Shown here one piece after another: positions 47,702 through 54,996 of a stretch of 64,000 nt of DNA. The notes under the pieces are model-generated. The model saw only the letters and a list, made by a program, of their open reading frames with translations, did not search any database and was not told the DNA's origin. The stretch is from the NCBI GenBank assembly GCA_012837895.1, contig DUQH01000003.1:108831-172830 (forward strand). The letters are read 5' to 3'. The stretch's first letter is position 1. Every line of letters begins with the position of its first letter. This stretch comes from Candidatus Fermentithermobacillaceae bacterium. Its GTDB lineage: Bacteria > Bacillota > Sulfobacillia > Fermentithermobacillales > Fermentithermobacillaceae. Both the position numbers and the translations under genes were made by a program.

Positions 47702-48086
47702 AGACCGATGCCCCCTTTCTCAAACAGCTGGAAGTGGATGTGTTTCTGCACCCCTCCCCTGCTGGCCTTTGCATCCACAAGGAAACCGGACACAGCGTAC
47801 ACAGCGCATCCTTCTCTGGAGGTATCCTCCTGAGAGTATCCTCCTCAGAAGGTGTCCTCTTCAGAAAGTATCCTCCTCCGAAGGTATCCTCCCGGAATGA
47901 GCCGGCCTTGAATCCCCCGGATACCTTGGTAATACGCCTTACAAGATCGGAGGTGTCAGAAATATCCACCTTAGCAGACTTCGCCGTTGGTATCCGGATA
48001 TCCTCCTAGGGATTCACGCCGAGTTGTGTTGCCGTAATTTGTCAGGTACCTGTGGGAAAATCCATGCGGCCCACGCCCTATCAGCC
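47702..48086. other. Intergenic between hypD terminator and dehydrogenase operon
   Basis: Besides the 16-bp repeats at 47822-47899 I see no gene. A minus-strand frame (47658-47969) runs through the repeats and into the ferredoxin gene; it lacks a convincing start and family and is left out. A promoter for the dehydrogenase operon probably lies here but I could not pick one. Confidence 0.5.
47822..47899. repeat. Five 16-bp repeats containing GGAGG on the minus strand
   Basis: Repeats begin at 47822, 47836, 47852, 47868 and 47884 (14-bp first step, then exactly 16 bp), consensus GTATCCTCCTCAGAAG. On the minus strand, the strand of the downstream genes, each unit reads as GAGGAGGATAC, a strong anti-Shine-Dalgarno match, with no start codon behind it. 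Confidence 0.8.
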
Positions 48087-48143
48087 AAAAACAGCGGCAG
48101 CAAGGGATACACTTCCTTCGAAAGCTATTCCCGGCTGCCGCTG
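48087..48143 (-). terminator. Terminator after hypD
   Basis: On the minus strand, CAGCGGCAGC (48134-48143) pairs with GCTGCCGCTG (48092-48101). An inner GGGAATA / TATCCC pairing lengthens the stem, and TTTTT (48087-48091) follows. It separates hypED from the dehydrogenase operon. Confidence 0.8.
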
Positions 48144-48179
48144 CCGTCCGATATCGTCGTCAATACGTTCTAGTAATCA

Positions 48180-48260
48180 GGTCACACGTCGTCTCAGACT
48201 AGGTCACGTCACTCTGACTATGTCACATCACCTCAGACTGGGTCACATAATCTGAGGCCA
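48180..48260. repeat. Four ~20-bp repeats directly after hypD
   Basis: Units starting GGTCAC or TGTCAC at 48180, 48202, 48221 and 48241 with CTCAGACT-like ends (22, 19, 20 and 20 bp). The array ends two bases before the hypD stop codon and lies between the gene and its terminator. Purpose unknown. Confidence 0.7.
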
Positions 48261-48262
48261 CT

Positions 48263-50638
48263 TCAGAAATTCTCATGCTCAGTCCGGGCAATGATTTCAT
48301 CCTGAAGTGACTTGCTAAGGTCGTTGAAGTAATCGCTGTACCCCGCAACCCTAACGATAAGGTTCTTGTACTCTTCAGGACGTTTCTGTGCTTCACGCAA
48401 GGTATCGGCGCTAATCACATTAAACTGGATGTGATGGCCCCCCAACCGGAAGTAGGACCGTACAAGAGCAGTCAGGTTATCTATGCCCTCCTGGCCTTCC
48501 AGCAGCTTCGGGCTGAATTTCTGGTTGAGCAAGGTCCCGCCTGTCTTCACATGGTCCATCTTGGAACATGACTTAATGACCGCAGTGGGCCCGTACTTGT
48601 CTGCGCCTTGAACCGGCGAGATTCCCTCTGACAGCGGCTGGCTCGCGAGCCTTCCGTCAGGGGTTGCTCCTATTACCGATCCGAAGTACACATGGCACGT
48701 GGTAGGCAGCATGTTTATTCTGTACGTGGCGCCTGTCGGGCTCTTGCGTCCGTTGACCGCATTGTAGTAGATGTCGAAGACCTGCTTCATGATATCATCG
48801 GCGAAATCATCGTCGTTTCCGTATTTCGGAGTCTGGTTCAATAGGTACTGACGCAGGAGTTCATGGCCCTCAAAGTTGGACTTGAGGGCTTCGAGCAACT
48901 GTGCCATGGAAACGGTCTTCTTCTCAAAGACGTGATATTTGATTGCTGACAGGCTGTCGGTAATGCTGCCTGTGCCCACACCTTGGATATACCTGGTGTT
49001 GTACCTTGCTCCACCTGCGTTGTAGTCTTTGCCCTTCTCAATGCAGTCGCTCACAATGATTGACAAGAAAGGAGCCGGCAAATACTGGGCCCACAGTTTC
49101 TCGATCACATGGTTGCCTCTCATCTTGATCCCTACGAAGTGCTTGACTTGCTTCTCGAAAGCTTCCATGAGTTGTTCGAAGGATTGGAACTTGGTGGGGT
49201 CCCCTGTTTCAATGCCGATCTGCTTGCCTGTCCGCGGGTCCTTGCCATTGTTCAAGGTTATTTCAAGTATCTTGGTCAAGTTGAAGTACCCCGTCAGGAT
49301 GTAAGCTTCCTTGCCAAACGCACCTGTTTCAACGCATCCGCTTGTACCACCTTGCCTGGCATCTTCGATTGCTTTGCCCTGGCGGAGCAACTCCTGGACT
49401 ACCATGTCAGCGTTAAAGATCGACGGCTGTCCCCAACCTTTCCTTACAATCTCCAAGGCCCGCTTCACGAACCTGTCAGGGTTCTTCTGGCTGAGTTGGA
49501 TGTTGGCGCTGGGCTGGACCAGGCGCATTTCATCTACTACGTCTAGTAACAAATAGGTAACGTCATTCACGGCGTCTTGTCCGTCGGGCGTAAGGCCGCC
49601 GTGATTGATAGCGGCAAAGTCAGTGTAGGTACCGCTTTCCTCGAGTGTAATCCCTACCTTGGGCGGCGCAGGGTGATTGTGGAATTTCACCCACAGGCAC
49701 TGGAGAAGCTCTTTCGCTTCCTCCCTGGTCAGAGTACCCGCCTCGATCTCTTTCTTATAGAACGGGTAAAGATGCTGGTCAAGCCTGCCTGGGCTGAATG
49801 AATCCCAGGTATTGAGTTCTGTGATGACTCCTATATGGACAAACCAGTACATCTGGATGGCTTCATGGAAGGTCCTGGGTGGGTTGGCTGGAACGTGCTT
49901 GCAAACCTCAGCTATTTTCAGGAGTTCTTGCTTGCTCTTAGGGTCGGGTTCGTTTTCAGCCAGTTCGAGAGCTTTTTCAGCATGACGTCGGGCGTACCTG
50001 ATTAAGGCGTCGCAGCAAATGCTCATAGCTTTGAGCTGCTCACTCTTGTCCAGCGCCTCAGGGTCGTTGATGAAATCCAGTTTAGCCAGGGCTTCCTCTA
50101 TGTCTTGCTTGAAACCGAGGAAACCTTCCTGGTAGATCTTCCCATCAGCGACTGTATGTCCCGGTGCCCTCTGCTCCATGAACTCGGTAAAGAGGCCTGC
50201 TTCGTAACAGTCTTTCCACTCCTGGGTCATTTGACTGAATATTTTGTGACGCATGGAGCACTCGTTCCAGAACGGTATTATCTCATCCTGCTGGATCGCT
50301 TTTTCAGCCGCGCCCACCTTGAAGAATACTTTTTCCCTGCTGTCGATTACGTCTAAGTCTTCGAGAGTATGACAACAAACCTCGGGATATGTGGGGGTTG
50401 CCTTTGGTGCAGGGCCGCGTTCTCCGACTATGATTTCATCTTCTCCTATGTATACCTGCTTTTTCTCCATTAATTCCTTGAACGTAAGCGCCCGCAGCAC
50501 AGGTATGGATACCTTACCTTCATACTGCTTGTACACGTGCGTAACCAACTGTGCCCGTTCCATGGAAATGGTAGGCACTGCTTCAAGGCTCTCAGTTCTT
50601 AGCTTCGAGACTCTCTCAGTCATGGTCGTTATGTTCAC
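48263..50638 (-). CDS. hypD: Glycyl radical enzyme, trans-4-hydroxy-L-proline dehydratase
   Basis: HypD dehydrates trans-4-hydroxy-L-proline to pyrroline-5-carboxylate by radical chemistry. 791 residues. The thiyl Cys is C435 in GGTSGCVETG with the general-base Glu at 437, D279 is in NTWDSF, H161 in APGHTV, and the radical Gly is G766 in VRVAGYSDYF. These match the characterised Clostridioides HypD residues (C434, E436, D278, H160, G765) shifted by one, as best I recall. A related dehydratase or a C-N cleaving hydroxyproline enzyme cannot be fully excluded. GTG start at 50638 overlaps hypE by 4 bp; an ATG at 50623 is an alternative. Confidence 0.93.
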   Translation of the reverse strand: MNITTMTERVSKLRTESLEAVPTISMERAQLVTHVYKQYEGKVSIPVLRALTFKELMEKKQVYIGEDEIIVGERGPAPKATPTYPEVCCHTLEDLDVIDSREKVFFKVGAAEKAIQQDEIIPFWNECSMRHKIFSQMTQEWKDCYEAGLFTEFMEQRAPGHTVADGKIYQEGFLGFKQDIEEALAKLDFINDPEALDKSEQLKAMSICCDALIRYARRHAEKALELAENEPDPKSKQELLKIAEVCKHVPANPPRTFHEAIQMYWFVHIGVITELNTWDSFSPGRLDQHLYPFYKKEIEAGTLTREEAKELLQCLWVKFHNHPAPPKVGITLEESGTYTDFAAINHGGLTPDGQDAVNDVTYLLLDVVDEMRLVQPSANIQLSQKNPDRFVKRALEIVRKGWGQPSIFNADMVVQELLRQGKAIEDARQGGTSGCVETGAFGKEAYILTGYFNLTKILEITLNNGKDPRTGKQIGIETGDPTKFQSFEQLMEAFEKQVKHFVGIKMRGNHVIEKLWAQYLPAPFLSIIVSDCIEKGKDYNAGGARYNTRYIQGVGTGSITDSLSAIKYHVFEKKTVSMAQLLEALKSNFEGHELLRQYLLNQTPKYGNDDDFADDIMKQVFDIYYNAVNGRKSPTGATYRINMLPTTCHVYFGSVIGATPDGRLASQPLSEGISPVQGADKYGPTAVIKSCSKMDHVKTGGTLLNQKFSPKLLEGQEGIDNLTALVRSYFRLGGHHIQFNVISADTLREAQKRPEEYKNLIVRVAGYSDYFNDLSKSLQDEIIARTEHENF

Positions 50639-51867
50639 CCTCCTATCTTCACGCTGAGTCTGAACCGCTCTAATATTTCCTTTATACTTGACATGGCCTC
50701 ATCGGACGGCTTGGCTGTATCTCCAAGCGCATAGTGCTTTCCAAGCCTGCCGTACTTATCTGAACCGATATCATGGTATGGCAAGATACTTGCCTGCATG
50801 ATTCCCAGCTGCGCCAGTAGTTCTCCGGTACTTTCGATATTGCTTGCGTCATCGTTGACTCCGGGAATTACTGGTATCCGTGCGATGATCGCGTTGTGAA
50901 TCTTGGACAATCCCGCCAGATTATCAAGTATGAGTCCGTTGGAAACCCCTGTGTATTCCATGTGCCTGGCAGGGTCCATCATCTTGATGTCATAGAGGAA
51001 TAGATCTGTGAAAGGCGCTACTTGTTCTATTGATTCCCATGGAACGTATCCTGATGTGTCTACTGCTGTGTGTGTCCCTTCTGCTTTGCACCGTTTGAGC
51101 AGTTCCAACAGGAACTCAGGCTGCATTAGGGGTTCTCCGCCTGAAAACGTGACCCCTCCTCCGGACTGTTCGTAGAACACTCGGTCTTTGAGCACCTGCT
51201 CTATGACCCAGTCTGGAGTGACAAGTTTGCCGGTTATCTCCCTTGCCTGTGTAGGGCAAAGATCTGCACACTTCCCGCAGACGTTGCATTTTCCCCGGTC
51301 GGTTACGGCAACTCGCTTGGTGGTACCAGGTGCATCTGTGTTAGCTGTGGCACGGGTGACTCCCTGGGCATCGGGGACATCCGCAGCACCCTGAGCATGC
51401 GGGCTATGCGGAACGTCCGGGGTGTCCTGAGCACCCGGGACACTCGGGGTATCCGGTGCATGCGGGACATCCGGAGCATCAGAGGTGTCCGGGGCATCCA
51501 GACTATGCGGGGCATCCTGAACACCCGGGACATTCGGAGCATCCGGAGCATCCGGGGTGTCCGGGGTATCGGGGGTATCCGGGTTATCCGGAGCATGCGG
51601 GCCACCCAGAGCATCCGGGACACTTTGCGAATCTCCTGAGTTCAGAGATGACAACCATATGGCACCCTTTGGACACACCTGGACACAAATGCCGCAACCT
51701 AGGCACCTGGACTGAAAGGCAACGAGTTCGGGCTCACTGGAAAGGCCTTCAGGGTTGTGGCACCATTTGCACCTCAACGGGCAACCTTTTAGGAACACTG
51801 TGGTCCGAATACCTGGGCCGTCGTGGACCGAATATTTCTGAACGTTGAATACAAGTCCTTGCTTCAT
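50635..51867 (-). CDS. hypE: Glycyl radical enzyme activase with Pro/Asp repeat insertion
   Basis: A radical SAM activase that installs the glycyl radical on HypD. 411 residues from the ATG at 51867 (MKQGLVFNVQKYSVHDGPGI). The SAM cluster is CPLRCKWC (residues 29-36). A ferredoxin insert has two clusters, CLGCGICVQVCP (55-66) and CNVCGKCADLCP (194-205). Normally 20-35 residues separate these; here there are about 130, mostly P-D-A/P-D-T/P-H-x repeats (83-170). The rest is conserved (GGGVTFSGGEPLMQPEF, DTSGYVPW, IPVIPGVND). It precedes and overlaps hypD, so both come from one mRNA. Upstream in-frame codons to 52041 lack a ribosome site. Confidence 0.92.
   Translation of the reverse strand: MKQGLVFNVQKYSVHDGPGIRTTVFLKGCPLRCKWCHNPEGLSSEPELVAFQSRCLGCGICVQVCPKGAIWLSSLNSGDSQSVPDALGGPHAPDNPDTPDTPDTPDAPDAPNVPGVQDAPHSLDAPDTSDAPDVPHAPDTPSVPGAQDTPDVPHSPHAQGAADVPDAQGVTRATANTDAPGTTKRVAVTDRGKCNVCGKCADLCPTQAREITGKLVTPDWVIEQVLKDRVFYEQSGGGVTFSGGEPLMQPEFLLELLKRCKAEGTHTAVDTSGYVPWESIEQVAPFTDLFLYDIKMMDPARHMEYTGVSNGLILDNLAGLSKIHNAIIARIPVIPGVNDDASNIESTGELLAQLGIMQASILPYHDIGSDKYGRLGKHYALGDTAKPSDEAMSSIKEILERFRLSVKIGG
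51358..51621. repeat. In-frame Pro/Asp-coding minisatellite inside hypE
   Basis: Degenerate 9-bp and 15- to 18-bp units, on the plus strand variants of GGAGCATCCGGGGTGTCCG. They code for runs such as PDTPDTPDTPDAPDAP between the two ferredoxin-type clusters of the activase. Length is kept in multiples of three. Confidence 0.85.
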
Positions 51868-52074
51868 TTGTATCGCCTCGCACTCAAGCTTCTGCCCGGA
51901 TTGAGTGGATGTGGTTGTGCGATGATTGCTGCTTAGAAGTGTACAAAACCCACGCAATGCTTGGCATCTGTTCTTCTGCTGATTGTCTATAATCTTCTTG
52001 GTTTTGAATAGGTGTTTCTTATATAATACCATGATCTGCAAGAGGCGACACGTAGCTTGGTAACTTGCGGGCGG
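51868..52074. other. Intergenic upstream of hypE
   Basis: The 5' region of hypED on the minus strand is AT-rich near 52000-52030, including TATTATATAAG on the minus strand. It probably contains the promoter, but no -35/-10 pair with good spacing could be assigned. Confidence 0.4.
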
Positions 52075-52339
52075 GATGGTCTATGTAGTGCACCATTTGA
52101 AATTCCCGTAGAGCCATAACCGCACAAAATGGTGTACCAGGTGCACCGTTTTCAATTGCCGTAACGCAGAAGTTCTCCAAAATGGCGCACGTGATACACC
52201 GTTTTCATCATCTGCAACACCAAAACCGCACAGAATGGTGTACCGGGTGCACCGTTTGCGACTGCCGCAACGCGAAAACTTGGCGGAATGGTACACGTAG
52301 TGTACCATCCTTATTGTTAACCCGCAGAAAGGACTGAAG
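52075..52339. repeat. Array 1 of the 53-bp dyad repeat (five units)
   Basis: Units begin at 52075, 52128, 52181, 52234 and 52287, exactly 53 bp apart. Each starts with a roughly 23-bp dyad of the form AATGGTGYAC...GTGCACCRTT followed by a conserved 30-bp tail like TCAATTGCCGTAACGC. The unit at 52287 has a perfect 9-bp inverted repeat, ATGGTACAC then GTGTACCAT. The same family forms the array at the right edge of the window. The tails are similar to each other, so this is not CRISPR. Confidence 0.88.
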
Positions 52340-52621
52340 GGGACTGAAGGGCCTCTCCCACCTCGCCGGTTTTCCTTCTGCAAGAACGCTGTGTAACTAA
52401 GCTCAAGGGTGTTACAATATGATGAAAGTGGCGTAATCATGTACGACGGCACATTCATGAAGGCAGACCTTGTAAAGGCATACCTATGATAGCTTGTCAA
52501 ATGATGACTTATCAAGTAATGACCCAGCAAAGCAAGTTTTCTGCGGTCCTACTCATGTACTCGTGATGGAGCCATGTGCTTCACAAATACGACGGGTCAT
52601 CCCAGTCAGAGGAGGGACGCC
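52340..52621. other. Intergenic before the DUF2207 gene
   Basis: No gene is visible. TACAAT at about 52411 could be a -10 box, but a matching -35 is not clear. The ribosome site AGGAGGGACGCC ends directly at the ATG at 52622. Confidence 0.4.
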
Positions 52622-54448
52622 ATGAAACTAAGACTTAGACCTCAGTTCAGGAGACAGATCGGTTTCCAGAGACATACGGGTTTGCAGAAACACACCGGTT
52701 TCCAGCCAGTCACCGGTTTTCAAGAACAGTCCTGTTTCCAAGAACAGACCCGCCTCCACAGACCAACCGGTTCCACTAAGAGACTAGACGGGGCCAGCAA
52801 GTCATCAAGACTACCCTGGCTCGCCTTTGTATCAGCGGTTACACTGGCCATTGTTATGCTTTCCTTGGCTGTGTTCCCAGGTATCGCATTTGGAGCTTTC
52901 AGATATACCATTCCGAAACAGCAAGACCAGCTCACCATCAACGAAGACGGCTCAGTCGATCTCATCCGCTACTTCGAGTTTGCTGTTTCTCAAGACTCTT
53001 CTGACACAGGAACTGGGATTTGGATAGGGCTGCCCACCTCAAGGACCGCAGTATCATCAGTGACCGACGGTAACGGGAACAGCGTGCCCTTCGAAACCCG
53101 GATATCTGGAGGAGACTATACCCTGATACTAAGCGGATTCGACCCAATCAAACCGGGCACCTCAAAGGGATTCACCGTTGAAGCGGTTATCCCTGAGTTT
53201 GTATTCCCTGATTCACAAAACGAAGGATATGCCACGATGAAATATATCCCTGGATGGTGGTCATCTGAAGTCGCTGTGCAGGATATAGCAGTAATCTTGC
53301 CAGGTGGCGTAGAGAAGGACGAAATAAAGACAGGCACCAGGGAATGGGACGGAATCGCCCAAACTGAATCAGGCGCCTATGTAGTTACCTGGCATTTTGA
53401 GAATCTCGCTCCCAACGAAAAGGTATCGATTAATATCGGGTTTCCGGATAAATATGTGACGCTTCCGGTAAAACAAAAGCCTACGCCAGTGATTCCGCCT
53501 GGGGAATTTCCTTCGCCCAGAATGCCTGGGCCAGGTCACACTACTGACATTGAAATAGCCTTTGTTTCGTTTGCTGTAGTAGCTGCAATACTGTTTGCAG
53601 TAGGCATATCCAGGAGCCGGCGGGAAGAGTACACGCCGCCCAGCATAAGCATGGAGGGAATTGGTGTCAACGAAACCCTGTCTCCGGCGGAAGTGTCCGT
53701 TCTTCTCAGGCAACCCCCGGAGAAGACTATGACCCTACTGCTCTTTTCCCTCATAAAGAAAGGGAAGCTACAAGTGACCTCTGCCACTCCATTGATACTT
53801 TCTGTCCGGGATGAAAGTGATCTGTCTGAAGTAGAAAGGCTTTTCGTAGATGCGGTTGACCGGGCAACAGGAGAACTCGACCAGACCAAGCTCGTAGCTG
53901 TTTTCCGGTACCTGGCTGCCTCCGTAAGAGAAAAGATGAAACCATACTGCCGGAAAGATACAGAGGAGTTCTACCGCGGCCTCATAGCGAGACTATGGGC
54001 TGAAGTCAAGGATGCCAAGACACCGGAGTTTAAACTTGAGGCCTTGGACAGGAATCTCCTGTGGCTCATTCAGGACGAAGAACAGTTCAAAGCAGCGGAA
54101 AGCATGTTTGACGAAAGCCAGCAACAAGCATCTTGGTATCCACATTGGTGGTTTCTCGGCTTTCCGTACTTTACGCCATATCCCGGCTTCTACTGGTGGC
54201 CGATGATGCACAGCTCATTCTCGGGTATTTCGAGTGGAATAATTCAGGGTAATGAAGAGAAATACAGGGAGATCACTGAATCAGTGTTCACCCCTGCAAG
54301 ACCTGTGCCCGGAAGAGCCATTTTCGGCGGCAAGGAAAGCAGGACCAGCAGCCGGGGAGGATTCACCCCTCCCAGCTGCGCATGTGCTTGCGCCTGTGTT
54401 TCCTGCGCCTGTGCTTGCGCTTGTGCAGGAGGCGGGGGATGCACATAA
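52622..54448 (+). CDS. DUF2207-type membrane protein with N-terminal repeats and Cys-Ala tail
   Basis: 608 residues. Residues 14-49 are six hexapeptide repeats (GFQRHT, GLQKHT, GFQPVT, GFQEQS, CFQEQT, RLHRPT). A hydrophobic segment follows (AFVSAVTLAIVMLSLAVF), then an extracytoplasmic beta-rich DUF2207 domain (RYTIPKQQDQLTINEDGSV; PDSQNEGYATMKYIPGWW), a second transmembrane helix (IAFVSFAVVAAILFAVGI) and a cytoplasmic domain with VSVLLRQPPEKTMTLLLFSL. The end is Cys/Ala alternation (CACACACVSCACACACAGGG), a tail seen in some other DUF2207 proteins. Function unknown. It overlaps the DUF1294 gene by 10 bp. Confidence 0.8.
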   Translation: MKLRLRPQFRRQIGFQRHTGLQKHTGFQPVTGFQEQSCFQEQTRLHRPTGSTKRLDGASKSSRLPWLAFVSAVTLAIVMLSLAVFPGIAFGAFRYTIPKQQDQLTINEDGSVDLIRYFEFAVSQDSSDTGTGIWIGLPTSRTAVSSVTDGNGNSVPFETRISGGDYTLILSGFDPIKPGTSKGFTVEAVIPEFVFPDSQNEGYATMKYIPGWWSSEVAVQDIAVILPGGVEKDEIKTGTREWDGIAQTESGAYVVTWHFENLAPNEKVSINIGFPDKYVTLPVKQKPTPVIPPGEFPSPRMPGPGHTTDIEIAFVSFAVVAAILFAVGISRSRREEYTPPSISMEGIGVNETLSPAEVSVLLRQPPEKTMTLLLFSLIKKGKLQVTSATPLILSVRDESDLSEVERLFVDAVDRATGELDQTKLVAVFRYLAASVREKMKPYCRKDTEEFYRGLIARLWAEVKDAKTPEFKLEALDRNLLWLIQDEEQFKAAESMFDESQQQASWYPHWWFLGFPYFTPYPGFYWWPMMHSSFSGISSGIIQGNEEKYREITESVFTPARPVPGRAIFGGKESRTSSRGGFTPPSCACACACVSCACACACAGGGGCT

Positions 54449-54753
54449 CTCACTTGACTGCTGTCTGTTCTCAAGCGGGTGGGCCGCTCCATCCGGTGCA
54501 GCTCCTTGTGTGGTTCCTTGCCGCTTACAATGTGCTTGCCTGCATATTGATGGGCTACGACAAGCTTCAAGCTATCCGGGGCGGCCGGCGTATACCTGAA
54601 AGAACGCTCTTTGCGTTAGCACTTACAGGAGGCAGCTTAGGCATATTGGCTGGCATGCTGAGCTTCCGTCATAAGACCAGGCACTTGAATTTCAGGTTGA
54701 GAGTACCGGCAATGCTGCTGTTACAGATATGGTTGCTGTACCGCTACCTGTGA
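54439..54753 (+). CDS. DUF1294 membrane protein
   Basis: 104 residues. Family features: LAAYNVLACILMGYDKLQAIRG, RRIPERTLFALALTGGSLGILAGM and FRHKTRHLNF, with three or four hydrophobic segments. Function unknown in the family. The ATG at 54439 follows GGAGGCGGGGG, which also encodes the Gly-rich end of the upstream protein, so the two are coupled. Confidence 0.85.
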   Translation: MHITHLTAVCSQAGGPLHPVQLLVWFLAAYNVLACILMGYDKLQAIRGGRRIPERTLFALALTGGSLGILAGMLSFRHKTRHLNFRLRVPAMLLLQIWLLYRYL

Positions 54754-54996
54754 ACTTTTTGGCGCTGCGGAGGGCTACGGGAAGTGCCGAAACCAAGCGC
54801 CTGCTCCTACCCAAGGCTGTTCCCTGCATGCGCCCGGTCCCTTAACAAAGCCTGCGCTCCGTGCATGTGCCCGTTCGCTTGACAAGCTTGACTCCCTGCA
54901 CACGCCCCTCCCTGCCTACACCTGCATCCTGCACGCATCTACTCCATGCTCAAACATGCCTAGTGCATACGCCGACACTGTGAGCGCATCTACTCC

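Noticed and set aside
47658..47969. A 103-codon minus-strand frame upstream of the ferredoxin subunit
   Set aside because: It runs through 16-bp repeats, overlaps the real gene start and resembles no family.
52075..52339. 53-bp array as a CRISPR locus
   Set aside because: The segments between dyad cores are related to each other and the repeat itself varies; there are no cas genes. It is a degenerate tandem repeat.
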